Numbered from the stretch's first letter, positions 9,251 through 17,956 are shown. The stretch: DNA of 64,000 bases from Halobacillus locisalis (GCF_013694105.1 NZ_JACEFG010000001.1:992001-1056000), one strand, 5' to 3'. Notes: a model not told the origin generated them from the letters alone. Made by a program: numbers and translations.

Positions 9251-10180
9251 TTAAAAAATTGACAAGTCATAACGATTGGACAATAGTTCTAATAATTTTA
9301 AACCGACGACGCTATTTCCTCGGTCATCAAGACTTGGTCCATAGACTGCAATACCCCCGAAATCATTAAGTGAGGCAAGCACTGAACCTGATACTCCACT
9401 TTTAGCTGGAATCCCGACCTTGATTGCAAATGAACCTGATGCATCATACATGCCACATGTGACCATAAAGGTTTTGCAGATTCTAGCTAAATGTTTCGGG
9501 ATGATCCGACGCCCTGAATCCAGGTCTTTTCCACCATTCGCAAATAAAGCACCAATTCTAGCAAGCTGACACACATTGACCTCGATGGCACATTGTTTCG
9601 TATAGGCATCTAAGGTTTCTTCTACACTGCCTGTAACAATTTTGTGTTGCTTCATATAGAAAAGTAGCGAACGGTTAAGGAACGATGTTTCGAACTCAGA
9701 AGAGGCGACTTCCTCGTCGTACCTGATCGAGTTGTCATCCGTCATTTCATGAATAAAACTGAGCAGACGCCCTACTTTTTCATCAGGAGTATCCCCGTGT
9801 ATCATATGTGTGACAGCGAGTGCTCCTGCGTTGATCATGGGGTTCAACGGTTTAGAAGGTGTTTTCTCTAAACGGTAAATGGAATGAAACGGATCACCGG
9901 TCGGCTCCATACCGACTCGGTCGAAGACATAGTCCTCCCCGTTATCCATCAATGCTAAAGCCAGAGCAATAACTTTCGATATGCTTTGCAAAGTAAACGT
10001 AGCCTCTGTTTCCCCTGCTTCCACGGAACTTCCATCTATATAGTGGATGGCAACGGCTAAGTTTTCTGGATTTTGTCTCGACAATGCCGGAATATAATTG
10101 GCTACTTGCCCGTCATACGCATAAGGCCTTACATTGTTAAGCCATTCTTCTAAAATATCTGTCGTAATATCTTTTTTCAC
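9251..10180 (-). CDS. glsA: glutaminase
   Basis: Hydrolyses L-glutamine to glutamate and ammonia; serine-dependent beta-lactamase-like fold, cytosolic. The 309-residue length equals YlaM/GlsA2 of B. subtilis. The nucleophile motif SISK is at 66-69, with family segments NPMINAGALAV, FANGGKDL and IPAKSGVSGS with the later catalytic loop. The start is a GTG at 10180. It precedes ylaN in the same direction with 83 bases between, and faces ylaL divergently. Confidence 0.95.
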   Translation of the reverse strand: MKKDITTDILEEWLNNVRPYAYDGQVANYIPALSRQNPENLAVAIHYIDGSSVEAGETEATFTLQSISKVIALALALMDNGEDYVFDRVGMEPTGDPFHSIYRLEKTPSKPLNPMINAGALAVTHMIHGDTPDEKVGRLLSFIHEMTDDNSIRYDEEVASSEFETSFLNRSLLFYMKQHKIVTGSVEETLDAYTKQCAIEVNVCQLARIGALFANGGKDLDSGRRIIPKHLARICKTFMVTCGMYDASGSFAIKVGIPAKSGVSGSVLASLNDFGGIAVYGPSLDDRGNSVVGLKLLELLSNRYDLSIF

Positions 10181-10264
10181 TAGACTCGGCCTCCTTTAAT
10201 GAAATCGAATTCATTTTTTGCTATTATTTAATAGGATGATAATTATTGGAAAGGTGGCTCCATC

Positions 10265-10759
10265 ATGATTGTACAAATCAGCGGAAACGTGAAATTTCCG
10301 ATAACACTAGACCCGACCGTCTGGATTTTTGACGACCGGAAAATGACATTTAAAGAAGTATTCGAACCATCTGAAGTAGAATCTTCTCATGAAGAGGAAG
10401 ATGAATTGAAACGACAGTCGTTACGATTCGATCGCGAAGTTTATCAACAAAAGTTAAACCCGCCTGTCAACAAAAGCATCAACAGATATGAAAAACAACG
10501 CATCATAAATGGTACATTTCTAATGCCAATCAAACCATTCCTTCATACGAGCGAACCGGCAAGCCAAGTGGAGCAAGCAGCTCTTATGACAGATCATGGG
10601 GAAGTTTTAATAGATGCAGACATGCTAGCAGATGCCTACCTTCTGTTTTCTGAGAACGGAAAACCTCTTCAAGACAACGGTCCCGTGCATCTATACTTCC
10701 AGAATGGATCCAACCGAGACAACCCGATAACAGGTATTAAAAAAATTGAATTAAGGTAA
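10265..10759 (+). CDS. ylaL: YlaL-like conserved protein of unknown function
   Basis: 164 residues beginning MIVQISGNVKF; ribosome site AAAGGTGG sits 8-10 bases before the ATG. No signal peptide or membrane helix. A short acidic stretch (SSHEEEDE, about 41-48) splits an N-terminal strand-rich part from a C-terminal part. Position next to the glutaminase gene and divergent from it matches ylaL in B. subtilis. Function unknown. Confidence 0.75.
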   Translation: MIVQISGNVKFPITLDPTVWIFDDRKMTFKEVFEPSEVESSHEEEDELKRQSLRFDREVYQQKLNPPVNKSINRYEKQRIINGTFLMPIKPFLHTSEPASQVEQAALMTDHGEVLIDADMLADAYLLFSENGKPLQDNGPVHLYFQNGSNRDNPITGIKKIELR

Positions 10760-10765
10760 TTTAAT

Positions 10766-10786
10766 GGGCAGCTTACGTAGCTGTCC
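10766..10786 (+). terminator. ylaL terminator
   Basis: Hairpin GGGCAGCT / AGCTGTCC with a 5-base loop and a run of T residues, six bases past the ylaL stop codon. Confidence 0.75.
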
Positions 10787-10876
10787 TTTTACATATTCTT
10801 ATCCAACCCTGCACACACTATGAGCATAAATCCAAAGTCCAATTTAATGGACGGGAAGAAAAGTGGTGCTTATATT

Positions 10877-11452
10877 TTGAAAAAGCTGATAATAGTTGCA
10901 TGCTTTATCTTTTTAGCTGCCTGCCAACAAAATAATGAGGAGTCACTATTAAGGGAACGCCAATCAGATTCTGATCTTAAATATGTGACGGATTCCGATC
11001 CTGTCGAAAAAGAAAACCTGACTACTCAACAAGTGGCAAGAAGGTTAGCCAAAACGGCTGTCGAAGTTCCAGATGTCCATGATGCCACAGCCATTGTCCT
11101 CGGGAACTATGTAGCCGTCGGCATCGATGTTGACAAAGACTTAGACCGGTCTCGAGTCGGAGTCATTAAATATTCGGTTGCGGAAGCATTGAAGCACGAT
11201 CCTTATGGCAAACAAGCTCTAGTCATCGCGGATGCGGATGGAGTGGAGCGACTGCGTGGAGTCGGTCAAAAAATTTCTGAAGGACATCCGATCGAAGCGA
11301 TGACTGATGAACTTAGTCAGATTGTAGCTCGCTATATGCCAGAAGGTCCAATTAATGAGCGACCGCAAACCAACACAAATCAAGAGTCTATTCCCTCTGA
11401 GGATCACAAGCAGCTTGATCAAATTGAAAAAGAACAATCGAAAGAACGCTGA
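10877..11452 (+). CDS. ylaJ: YhcN/YlaJ-family sporulation lipoprotein
   Basis: Lipoprotein with hydrophobic signal and lipobox LAAC, followed by a YhcN/YlaJ domain typical of proteins found on forespore or cortex membranes (VPDVHDATAIVLGNYVAVGIDVD and SVAEALKHDPYGKQAL segments). I prefer the TTG at 10877: the protein then begins MKKLIIVACF, as lipoproteins of this family do, with GTGGTG about 8 bases before. A frame open from 10820 would add 19 residues with no ribosome site. The tail is Gln/Asn/Lys-rich. Shares a bidirectional terminator with the next gene. Confidence 0.85.
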   Translation: MKKLIIVACFIFLAACQQNNEESLLRERQSDSDLKYVTDSDPVEKENLTTQQVARRLAKTAVEVPDVHDATAIVLGNYVAVGIDVDKDLDRSRVGVIKYSVAEALKHDPYGKQALVIADADGVERLRGVGQKISEGHPIEAMTDELSQIVARYMPEGPINERPQTNTNQESIPSEDHKQLDQIEKEQSKER

Positions 11453-11460
11453 CAGAAAAA

Positions 11461-11489
11461 CAGCTAAATCCGAAGTGGATTTAGCTGTT
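11461..11489. terminator. bidirectional terminator between ylaJ and the small membrane gene
   Basis: Perfect stem CAGCTAAATCC / GGATTTAGCTG extended by AA/TT, loop GAAGT, flanked by A and T runs. It terminates the two converging genes and includes the stop codon of the minus-strand gene. Confidence 0.85.
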
Positions 11490-11765
11490 ACTTTTTTCTA
11501 AGATCTCCCGCTCTTTTTCGGTAAGCTCGTTGTAATACTGAACACCAAATTGAGAACCTTCAGATACCATATCCGCATTCTCTAAATTTGAAACTTCAGG
11601 TTTGCCTGCTTCCTCAACAGGTAAGTCGGACTTTTGTACGTAGTTGTCTTTTAAGCTTTTCGCCTTATCGGCAACTCTAGTGCGGTTTTCCTCATCTTTA
11701 AGTAAGTAAGCAATGGCTCCGCCGGCAACTGCACCGACTGCTGTAAACATCCAACGTTTTCTCAC
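11481..11765 (-). CDS. small YtxH-like membrane-anchored protein
   Basis: 94 residues from a GTG start at 11765 with AAAGGATG upstream. An N-terminal glycine/alanine-rich helix (about 7-21, AVGAVAGGAIAYLL) is followed by a charged, probably helical region with ENRTRVADKAKSLKD, the pattern seen in YtxH-type general-stress proteins. The C-terminal half (about 45-94) is acidic. Function not known; the YtxH relation is a resemblance in layout only. Confidence 0.7.
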   Translation of the reverse strand: MRKRWMFTAVGAVAGGAIAYLLKDEENRTRVADKAKSLKDNYVQKSDLPVEEAGKPEVSNLENADMVSEGSQFGVQYYNELTEKEREILEKSNS

Positions 11766-11908
11766 AGTATCATCCTTTCCTTGACTTCTGTAAGTTATAT
11801 TTCCCTGTCTAGAACCAAATGAAACGTGGTAACTTCAACTAATTACACAGAACCCGTCCATATGTGTTACACTAAAAAAAATGATTGTATAACATTGAGG
11901 TGAATCGT

Positions 11909-12112
11909 ATGCGCGTTCAATGTGTGATGTGCGATACTATCGAGAAAATCGATAGTTATTGTTTACAAGCCAAGCGTTTAAGAAATAGACGCATTCACAC
12001 GTTCATGTGCGAATCTTGTCATGAACGCATTGGAAAAAACACGAAAAAAAGGTTGGAATCCGGCCAATTTAATTTCATTCGCGAAAGAAAAAAAGAAAAG
12101 CATTTACCATAA
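11909..12112 (+). CDS. ylaI: YlaI-like zinc-ribbon protein (DUF2197)
   Basis: 67 residues starting MRVQCVMCD, chosen because GAGGTGA lies 6 bases before the ATG at 11909. Two CxxC knuckles (CVMC near residue 5 and CESC near residue 38) spaced by about 30 residues predict one structural zinc. The rest is basic. The ylaI-ylaJ neighbourhood is that of B. subtilis. Function unknown. Confidence 0.85.
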   Translation: MRVQCVMCDTIEKIDSYCLQAKRLRNRRIHTFMCESCHERIGKNTKKRLESGQFNFIRERKKEKHLP

Positions 12113-12113
12113 A

Positions 12114-12132
12114 AGAGTAGCAGTCGCTGCTC
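12114..12132 (+). terminator. ylaI terminator
   Basis: Hairpin AGAGTAGC / GCTGCTCT (one wobble) followed by six T residues. Confidence 0.8.
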
Positions 12133-12229
12133 TTTTTTCATTTACTTAATTTTTTCTACTTACAACACGCCTCATCCTTATCTGTCTAAACTGAAAATAA
12201 CCCGATTAGCATTCAAATCAACAAAAAAA

Positions 12230-12248
12230 GCCTCGCCTTTGGCGAAGC
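12230..12248 (-). terminator. ylaH terminator
   Basis: Minus-strand hairpin GCTTCGCC / GGCGAGGC with AAA loop, followed by seven T residues; it lies 10 bases past the ylaH stop. Confidence 0.85.
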
Positions 12249-12257
12249 TCTCCTCCA

Positions 12258-12635
12258 TTATGACTGCTCACTCTCTCGCCCGCCTCTTTCCCTGTGTAGA
12301 CGCAAGCGATAAATACCTAGAATCAATGCTGCTACGACCAGACTTTCAGGCAGAGGCAAATTCAATCCAAGTATTAATGTTAAAAGGAATGTACCAATTA
12401 CTAAAACAGCATAGACAACGACAGCTTTAATCACTGGCAATTTACGGGCAAATCCTAATTTAAATGTAATAATCGTGAGAATAACAGTCGTTAAATATAG
12501 AAACATGAAAGAACGAAATAACATGGTTACTTCATCTTCATTATTCAAATTGACCTCGCCACCCAGACCTCGGAAGAAAAAGTCCGCCACTGGCCACAGA
12601 TCAGTAGGTACTTGCAATGTAGACATATCTTGCAT
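12258..12635 (-). CDS. ylaH: YlaH-like integral membrane protein
   Basis: 125 residues with three predicted membrane helices (about 42-60, 67-88, 92-108) and a charged C-terminal tail (RLRLHRERGG). The ATG at 12635 follows AGGAGGAGC. Length and location between ylaI and ylaF support the YlaH name. No catalytic motif; function unknown. In B. subtilis bipA lies between ylaH and ylaF; here the interval is only 131 bases. Confidence 0.8.
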   Translation of the reverse strand: MQDMSTLQVPTDLWPVADFFFRGLGGEVNLNNEDEVTMLFRSFMFLYLTTVILTIITFKLGFARKLPVIKAVVVYAVLVIGTFLLTLILGLNLPLPESLVVAALILGIYRLRLHRERGGRESEQS

Positions 12636-12766
12636 GATGCTCCTCCTCGTATAACCTCTACTCTTCTTCTTATCATACTAGATTACAGGGGAAGAAGCCA
12701 CACCCGTAAAGATTTTCATTAATTCTTCAAATCATATATAATGACCATAGAATCGAGGTGAGCCTT

Positions 12767-12937
12767 ATGAAAAACAGACCCTTAACAATGACACTCTTAG
12801 CCATTCTTGTCATTTTATCTTTTACTTCCGTCGGATTTGCTTTAGGCCAGGAAGTGTTTTGGCTAGCTGGCTTCTTATTCTTGCTAGGCTTTGCAATCAT
12901 GGGATATGGATTAAAATTGAAGAAAACAGAAGCATGA
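12767..12937 (+). CDS. ylaF: YlaF-like small membrane protein (DUF5325)
   Basis: 56 residues from ATG 12767 to TGA 12937, with GAGGTGAG 6-7 bases upstream. Two hydrophobic helices (about 8-26 and 31-50) joined by a short GQEV turn, and a basic tail LKLKKTEA. This fits YlaF in length and topology and lies in the right neighbourhood. It converges on the inositol-monophosphatase gene and shares its terminator. Function unknown. Confidence 0.85.
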   Translation: MKNRPLTMTLLAILVILSFTSVGFALGQEVFWLAGFLFLLGFAIMGYGLKLKKTEA

Positions 12938-12941
12938 AAAA

Positions 12942-12977
12942 GGAAAAAGCGACATTTGATTAGCTGTCGCTTTTTCC
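12942..12977. terminator. bidirectional terminator, ylaF / suhB
   Basis: Perfect 13-base stem GGAAAAAGCGACA / TGTCGCTTTTTCC with a 10-base loop. The last codons of the minus-strand suhB gene form one arm. Confidence 0.9.
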
Positions 12978-13784
12978 TTTTTTCAATTGAACATAATCAT
13001 CAATGATTTCGTCATGTATCGGCGAACGGCTTGCAAGTACGGTTGATTTATTAAGCAAATCCAACTCTTGCTTGTTCGCTTGAGTAACGACACCTCCGAC
13101 TTCTTCAACAAGAATCGCCCCAGCTGCAAAATCCCATGGCATAAGAGTCATCGTTAAGTAGCCGTCAAGAATCCCTTCAGCTACAAAAGCAAATTCTAAT
13201 GCTGCTGACCCATAGGAACGTGTGCTACGGATTTTTTTCACCAAATCTTGCATACCCTTATGTTCAATATGGGGATTCTCTGGAATCATCCATGTCGTAT
13301 TCAGAGCTAATATCGATTGGTTTAGAGGACGCTCTTTATTCAATGTCGGAAGTTCCATTCGATTCTTATAGGCCCCTTCCCCTCTTTTGGCTGAGTAAAG
13401 AACATCCTCCATGACGTTATAAATGAGCCCGATTTCCCCTATACCATCATGATAGATACCAATGGAAATAGCGAAGTTCCTTTTCTGGTGGACAAAGTTC
13501 ATCGTGCCATCTATGGGATCTACAATCCATACCGTTCCATCTAAAGCTTCGATGTCGTCTCCGAACCCTTCTTCCCCCAATAAATAATGCTCGGGATAGT
13601 CCTCTTTAATTTTCTCTGCAAAAAATTGTTCGGTTTGCTGATCCATCTCTGTAACTAAATCGTTAGGGTTTGATTTTGTTTCAATAGATCTTGGTGCATC
13701 GATGTTCTCACGGATTCGCTCTCCAGCTTCTAAGATCCATGATTTAGCTTGGTGAAAGATTGAATTTCTCAATTGCTTGTCCAT
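12960..13784 (-). CDS. suhB: inositol-1-monophosphatase family protein (SuhB/YktC)
   Basis: Mg-dependent, Li-sensitive phosphatase fold, 274 residues. Metal-site motifs are intact: GEEGFG (about 70-75), WIVDPIDGTMNFVH (about 86-99) and WDFAAGAILVEEVGG (about 218-232). Probably hydrolyses inositol phosphate or a related sugar phosphate; the physiological substrate in Bacillaceae is unsettled. The ATG start has only GGAGC-type pairing upstream. Synteny matches yktC. Confidence 0.92.
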   Translation of the reverse strand: MDKQLRNSIFHQAKSWILEAGERIRENIDAPRSIETKSNPNDLVTEMDQQTEQFFAEKIKEDYPEHYLLGEEGFGDDIEALDGTVWIVDPIDGTMNFVHQKRNFAISIGIYHDGIGEIGLIYNVMEDVLYSAKRGEGAYKNRMELPTLNKERPLNQSILALNTTWMIPENPHIEHKGMQDLVKKIRSTRSYGSAALEFAFVAEGILDGYLTMTLMPWDFAAGAILVEEVGGVVTQANKQELDLLNKSTVLASRSPIHDEIIDDYVQLKKGKSDS

Positions 13785-13851
13785 TCATTTTGGCTCCTTT
13801 AATTCAACTTACTATTTATCGTATCAAAAGAAAGAGAATAATGACAAAAAA

Positions 13852-13883
13852 AAACACGAGCTACCTTAGTGTGGCTCGTGTTT
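13852..13883 (-). terminator. ykzI terminator
   Basis: Ten-base perfect arms AAACACGAGC / GCTCGTGTTT followed on the minus strand by nine T residues. The gene's stop codon lies in one arm. Confidence 0.85.
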
Positions 13884-14070
13884 ACACAGACCATTCAATC
13901 AATTGTTTACGTAAAGCCGAAAGCCTTCTTTTGCTTCTTAGCATTTGCTCTTTGTCCCCGGCAAGCATGGCATCATGTAAAGTGACCAGCTCGTAATCAA
14001 TTTCCATACGGATGACCGGGAGCTTCTCTTCAGCTTCTCGTTTACGTAACGCTTCCATGACATGTTTCAT
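13882..14070 (-). CDS. ykzI: YkzI-like small cytosolic protein
   Basis: 62 residues starting MKHVMEALRK. I use the ATG at 14070 because GGGAGGA ends 6 bases before it; the ATG at 14076 abuts that site too closely. It is highly charged (Arg/Lys/Glu), without Cys and probably an all-helical hairpin (leucines spaced through 28-58). Its place between yktB and yktC homologs and its size match ykzI of B. subtilis. Function unknown. Confidence 0.75.
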   Translation of the reverse strand: MKHVMEALRKREAEEKLPVIRMEIDYELVTLHDAMLAGDKEQMLRSKRRLSALRKQLIEWSV

Positions 14071-14248
14071 TGTCATTCCTCCCTTTCTGATCCTTACTAT
14101 ATATATATGTGTTCAACGCGACATAAGTTTCTTATAGATTACTTATATTTAACCCATTTTTCATAGGTTCAAACGCCCAGAACACATTGTTTAGACTGGT
14201 TTTTATTCTGTGGTAAAATATTAGGTAGTTTATCTAGGAGTTGATACC

Positions 14249-14881
14249 ATGTCTACATTTCAAGGATTTACACAGAAGGATTTCGACGTTTTCTCCATAC
14301 CTGGTCTAGAAAACCGCATGGAAGTATTAAGAGAGCAGATCTCACCTAAACTTGAAGCGATTACGACTGAGCTTTCAGCGGATGTGACAGCCTTGACAGG
14401 GGATGAAATGTTCGTCCACGTCGCTAAACACGCCCGCAGAAAAACAAATCCACCAAGTGACACGTGGGCAGCCCTCGCCCCTAGCAAGCGAGGGTATAAG
14501 AAGTTACCTCACTTCCAAGTTGGAATTTGGGAAACACACGTATTCATCTGGTTCGCCGTAATTTATGAAAGTCCGATAAAAGAAGACTTTGCCAAAGAGT
14601 TGGATGAACACCGCAAAGAAGTGCTAGAACATATTCCAGCACACTTCTCCTGGTCCATAGATCATACGAAACCCGAATCGATTCCCCACAAAGAAGTGGA
14701 TGAAGAGAAGTTCATTTCCATGACAAATCGTTTACAATCAGTCAAAAAAGCAGAAATCCTTTGTGGACAAACTATCGAAAGAAACGACGAGCGTTTAAAA
14801 GACCCTGAAGCATTCATACAATTATGTAAGGAAACCTTCGAAACGCTCGAGCCTCTATACCGTTACACAAAACAATTATAA
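14249..14881 (+). CDS. yktB: YktB family protein (UPF0637)
   Basis: 210-residue cytosolic protein beginning MSTFQGFTQKDFDVF, characteristic of the UPF0637/YktB family, including KHARRKTNPPSDTWAAL and the FQVGIWETHVFIWFA core. Ribosome site TAGGAG lies 7 bases before the ATG. It converges on yktA with a shared terminator. Biochemical function not established. Confidence 0.92.
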   Translation: MSTFQGFTQKDFDVFSIPGLENRMEVLREQISPKLEAITTELSADVTALTGDEMFVHVAKHARRKTNPPSDTWAALAPSKRGYKKLPHFQVGIWETHVFIWFAVIYESPIKEDFAKELDEHRKEVLEHIPAHFSWSIDHTKPESIPHKEVDEEKFISMTNRLQSVKKAEILCGQTIERNDERLKDPEAFIQLCKETFETLEPLYRYTKQL

Positions 14882-14886
14882 AAAAC

Positions 14887-14912
14887 AAAAGCCGCCTCAA
14901 ATGGCGGCTTTT
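14887..14912. terminator. bidirectional terminator, yktB / yktA
   Basis: Ten-base arms AAAAGCCGCC / GGCGGCTTTT, loop TCAAAT. Confidence 0.9.
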
Positions 14913-14915
14913 AAG

Positions 14916-15194
14916 TTATAGGTTCATTTTGATTCTTTCGCCTGGATGTGCTTTTTTTGCTTCTTTAATTGTTCGATAACTGGAATAACCGGATTCTTTT
15001 TCAAACTGACTAGTCAACTTTTTCTCTTCGCTTTTAGAAGGAACGATTTGTTTGAAACGTGTATAAGCAAGCATCAAGTCGTCCCGGCTTACTCCTTTCT
15101 CATACGCCTCTTCAATCATCGAATAAAAGTTGACAACATCAATAATCTCTTCCTTAGACCAGTACTGTTCATCAATCGGATAAGAATAACTCAT
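14916..15194 (-). CDS. yktA: YktA family protein (UPF0223)
   Basis: 92 residues, all-helical and charged; the segment WSKEEIIDVVNFYSMIEEAYE is the recognisable UPF0223 core. Ribosome site AAGGAGGTTGAATC precedes the ATG. It lies 22 bases downstream of the nitronate-monooxygenase-like gene in the same direction, so the two may form an operon. Function unknown. Confidence 0.9.
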   Translation of the reverse strand: MSYSYPIDEQYWSKEEIIDVVNFYSMIEEAYEKGVSRDDLMLAYTRFKQIVPSKSEEKKLTSQFEKESGYSSYRTIKEAKKAHPGERIKMNL

Positions 15195-15216
15195 GATTCA
15201 ACCTCCTTATGTATCA

Positions 15217-16167
15217 TTATGACCAACTCGCACGGATTTGTTCCGCTTCCCCTATCATCCTTGTTATGAGTTCTGACACAGTTGGAACATCTTGGATCCG
15301 AGCAGCAACTTGTCCAGCCCAACCAAAACCTTCTTTGCCTTCATAAATATAAGATTTGTTCGCTTTCCCGTCAATATAGCTTTTTAAGCCTTCAAACCCG
15401 ACACCCTCATCCTCTAAAGCAAGGATTTCATCTGTCCACGAATTTTTCAATGCTCTTGCGGGTGTCTTCAAGCTTCGTTTAATGACGGATGTGGAGGATT
15501 CATTTGCATCGATGAGCGCTTGCTTATAAGCATCACCAGCTAGAGAACATTCCTTAGTTGCAATGAATCGTGTTCCCATTTCAATCCCATCCGCTCCTAG
15601 TGACAAAGCTGCCATCAAACCCCTTCCATCTCCGATACCACCCGACGCTATAACAGGAACAGAGACAGAATCCACCACTTGAGGGGTCAGGACGAGTGTC
15701 CCTACATCATCACGACCTAAATGACCGCCTCCTTCATGTCCTACGACCATAACTGCATCTGCGCCCAACTCTTCAGCCTTTTCAGCTTGGCGCCTTGCCG
15801 CTACTAATACTAGTGTCTTTATTGCCGTACCTTTGACCATATCTAAAACAGGCTTCGGATTTCCACCAGTCACACTGACCACCTGAACTTTTTCATCTAT
15901 TGCCACTTGTACCATATCCTCAAATGGTCTGCCATGTTGGCCAATCGCGAAATTTACACCGAACGGGCATTTGGTCTTGCGTCGTACTTCTTGTATTTCC
16001 TGCTTAAGCTCATCTGGCCCTTTCATACTCATGGCTGTCAATTGACCAAGCCCTCCTGCATTCGACACTGCCGATGCCAATTCAGAATAAGCCAAATGCG
16101 CGAGGCCACCTTGTATGATTGGATAGCGAATCCCTAATAGTCTAGTCACTGGAGTTTCCCACTTCAT
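15217..16167 (-). CDS. nitronate monooxygenase-like FMN enzyme
   Basis: 316-residue TIM-barrel flavoprotein of the 2-nitropropane dioxygenase family. N-terminal RYPIIQGGLAHLAYSELASA and the catalytic-His loop GHEGGGHLG (about 146-154) are present, as is the phosphate-binding IASGGIGDG (about 180-188) and GADGIEMGTRF. Substrates could be nitronates such as propionate-3-nitronate; the fold is shared with FabK enoyl-ACP reductases, so that role cannot be excluded from sequence alone. Start follows GGAGGGGTAGG. It resembles YrpB of B. subtilis but lies at a different place. Confidence 0.85.
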   Translation of the reverse strand: MKWETPVTRLLGIRYPIIQGGLAHLAYSELASAVSNAGGLGQLTAMSMKGPDELKQEIQEVRRKTKCPFGVNFAIGQHGRPFEDMVQVAIDEKVQVVSVTGGNPKPVLDMVKGTAIKTLVLVAARRQAEKAEELGADAVMVVGHEGGGHLGRDDVGTLVLTPQVVDSVSVPVIASGGIGDGRGLMAALSLGADGIEMGTRFIATKECSLAGDAYKQALIDANESSTSVIKRSLKTPARALKNSWTDEILALEDEGVGFEGLKSYIDGKANKSYIYEGKEGFGWAGQVAARIQDVPTVSELITRMIGEAEQIRASWS

Positions 16168-16309
16168 CCTACCCCTCCTTTTACCGACATCTTACCATGA
16201 GCGAACTAGGATCGATACTAATAAGCATAGAAGAAAAAGAACTAGCAAGTTAGGTGACACTCTGCTATAATTCACTTGCTTTCAACTTTTAAAGAGGTGC
16301 TGAAACAGA

Positions 16310-17779
16310 ATGAACCAGACAGAAACTCCCCTTTTTACGGGATTAAAAAAACATGCGGCAAAAAAGCCGACCCAATTTCATATACCAGGCCACAAAACGG
16401 GAAAAGGGATGGACCCAGAATATAGAGATTTTTTAGGTGAATCAGCATTATCTATCGATTTAATTAATATCGAACCGCTGGATGACCTCCATCACCCTCA
16501 CGGAATGATCAAAGAAGCTCAAGACTTAGCTGCAGCAGCTTTCGGAGCAGATTACACGTTCTTCTCCGTGCAAGGGACCTCAGGTGCGATCATGACGATG
16601 ATTATGAGTGTATGCCAGCCTGGTGATAAAATTATAGTTCCTAGAAACGTCCATAAATCCATAACTACAGCCATTATCTTTTCAGGTGCAAAACCGGTAT
16701 TCATTCACCCAGAGTTAGATGAACGATTAGGGATTTCCCATGGGATCACCCCTCATGCCGTTCAGAGAGCTTGTGAAGCTCATCCGGATGCTAAAGGGGT
16801 TCTTGTCATTAACCCTACTTACTTCGGGATAACTGCAGATTTAACAAAGATTGTCGATATCGCTCATTCGTTTGATATTCCTGTCCTCGTAGACGAAGCA
16901 CACGGTGTGCACATTCACTTCCACGACCGTTTGCCTTTATCCGCAATGCAAGCAGGTGCTGATTTAGCCGCAACAAGCGTTCATAAGTTAGGAGGGTCTT
17001 TGACTCAAAGCTCTGTCCTGAATTTAAAAGAAGGCCTAGTTTCGCATGAACGTGTTCAGACCATTTTATCGATGCTAACGACAACGTCAACATCTTATCT
17101 CTTACTGGCATCTCTAGACACTGCCCGCCGCCATTTAGCAGTCAATGGGGAGAAGTTACTTGACCAAGCACTCTACCTTGCAGATTCAGCGAGAGAGCGC
17201 ATCAACAGCATTCCTCATCTGTATTGTCCTGGTGATGAGTTATTAGGAAGTGATGCAACCTACGGATACGATCCAACAAAGTTGATTATTTCTGTGAAGA
17301 ATTTAGGGATTACAGGCTATGACGCTGAAGTGTGGCTCCGGGAAAATCATAATATTGAAGTCGAACTATCCGACCTCTACAACCTATTGTGTTTAATCAC
17401 TCCTGGAGACAGCGAAAAAGAGGTACAGCACTTGATTCAGGCTTTAACCTCGTTATCCGAGCAGTGTGAAACTTCATACGAAGACAAAGAAATCACTGTG
17501 AAAGTACCAGATATCCCTGTATTATCTCTCTCTCCGAGAGATGCTTTTTACGCCTCAACAGAGGTTGTTCAATTAACAAAAGCCGTCGGACGAATCAGTG
17601 CAGAATTTGTAATGGTTTATCCACCTGGCATCCCGATTTTTATTCCCGGGGAAATCATTACAGATGAGAATATCAGGTATATTCATGAAAATATAGAAGC
17701 AGGGTTACCTGTACAGGGCCCCGAGGATGACACGCTAGAAACTATTCATGTCATTAGAGAACAGAGAGCTTTTCAATAA
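16310..17779 (+). CDS. speA: arginine/lysine decarboxylase, PLP-dependent
   Basis: Fold-type I PLP decarboxylase of the Orn/Lys/Arg class, 489 residues, the short Gram-positive form without wing domain. The PLP Lys is K226 in SVHKLGGS; VDEAHGVHIHF (about 194-204) supplies the cofactor Asp; IPGHKTGKGMD near residue 25 is the family N-terminus. In B. subtilis SpeA converts arginine to agmatine, the first step to spermidine; lysine decarboxylation is the alternative. GAGGTGCTG precedes the ATG. It converges on the SR1-type RNA gene, the same arrangement as in B. subtilis. Confidence 0.93.
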   Translation: MNQTETPLFTGLKKHAAKKPTQFHIPGHKTGKGMDPEYRDFLGESALSIDLINIEPLDDLHHPHGMIKEAQDLAAAAFGADYTFFSVQGTSGAIMTMIMSVCQPGDKIIVPRNVHKSITTAIIFSGAKPVFIHPELDERLGISHGITPHAVQRACEAHPDAKGVLVINPTYFGITADLTKIVDIAHSFDIPVLVDEAHGVHIHFHDRLPLSAMQAGADLAATSVHKLGGSLTQSSVLNLKEGLVSHERVQTILSMLTTTSTSYLLLASLDTARRHLAVNGEKLLDQALYLADSARERINSIPHLYCPGDELLGSDATYGYDPTKLIISVKNLGITGYDAEVWLRENHNIEVELSDLYNLLCLITPGDSEKEVQHLIQALTSLSEQCETSYEDKEITVKVPDIPVLSLSPRDAFYASTEVVQLTKAVGRISAEFVMVYPPGIPIFIPGEIITDENIRYIHENIEAGLPVQGPEDDTLETIHVIREQRAFQ

Positions 17780-17783
17780 ATCT

Positions 17784-17821
17784 AAAAAATCCCCGTCGCT
17801 TTAGAGCGACGGGGATTTTTT
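17784..17821. terminator. bidirectional terminator, speA / SR1
   Basis: Arms AAAAAATCCCCGTCGCT / AGCGACGGGGATTTTT with a 4-base loop, a very strong GC-rich stem flanked by A and T runs. Confidence 0.92.
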
Positions 17822-17935
17822 CTATTGATCTTTTGATGTATGGCATGTCGGACAGGTGCTGTAAAGAGTAGAAACCTTTTCGTTTTCGTAGTGTTCAATT
17901 ACTTTCTGACAGTCTTGGCAAACGATAGTACCCAT
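17822..17935 (-). CDS. sr1P: SR1P peptide (GapA-binding)
   Basis: 37 residues from ATG 17935 to TAG. The beginning MGTIVCQDC, the EKVSTLY core and the second knuckle CPTC are diagnostic of the SR1P family; the two CxxC pairs suggest a metal ribbon. In B. subtilis SR1P binds GapA and boosts the RNase J1-GapA association and activity. Ribosome site GAGGAG lies 9 bases upstream; another ATG at 17941 would add Met-Leu but lies too near the site. RNase J1 (rnjA) is encoded in this same window at 33072-34739. Confidence 0.9.
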   Translation of the reverse strand: MGTIVCQDCQKVIEHYENEKVSTLYSTCPTCHTSKDQ

Positions 17936-17956
17936 TAACATCCACTCCTCATTTTT

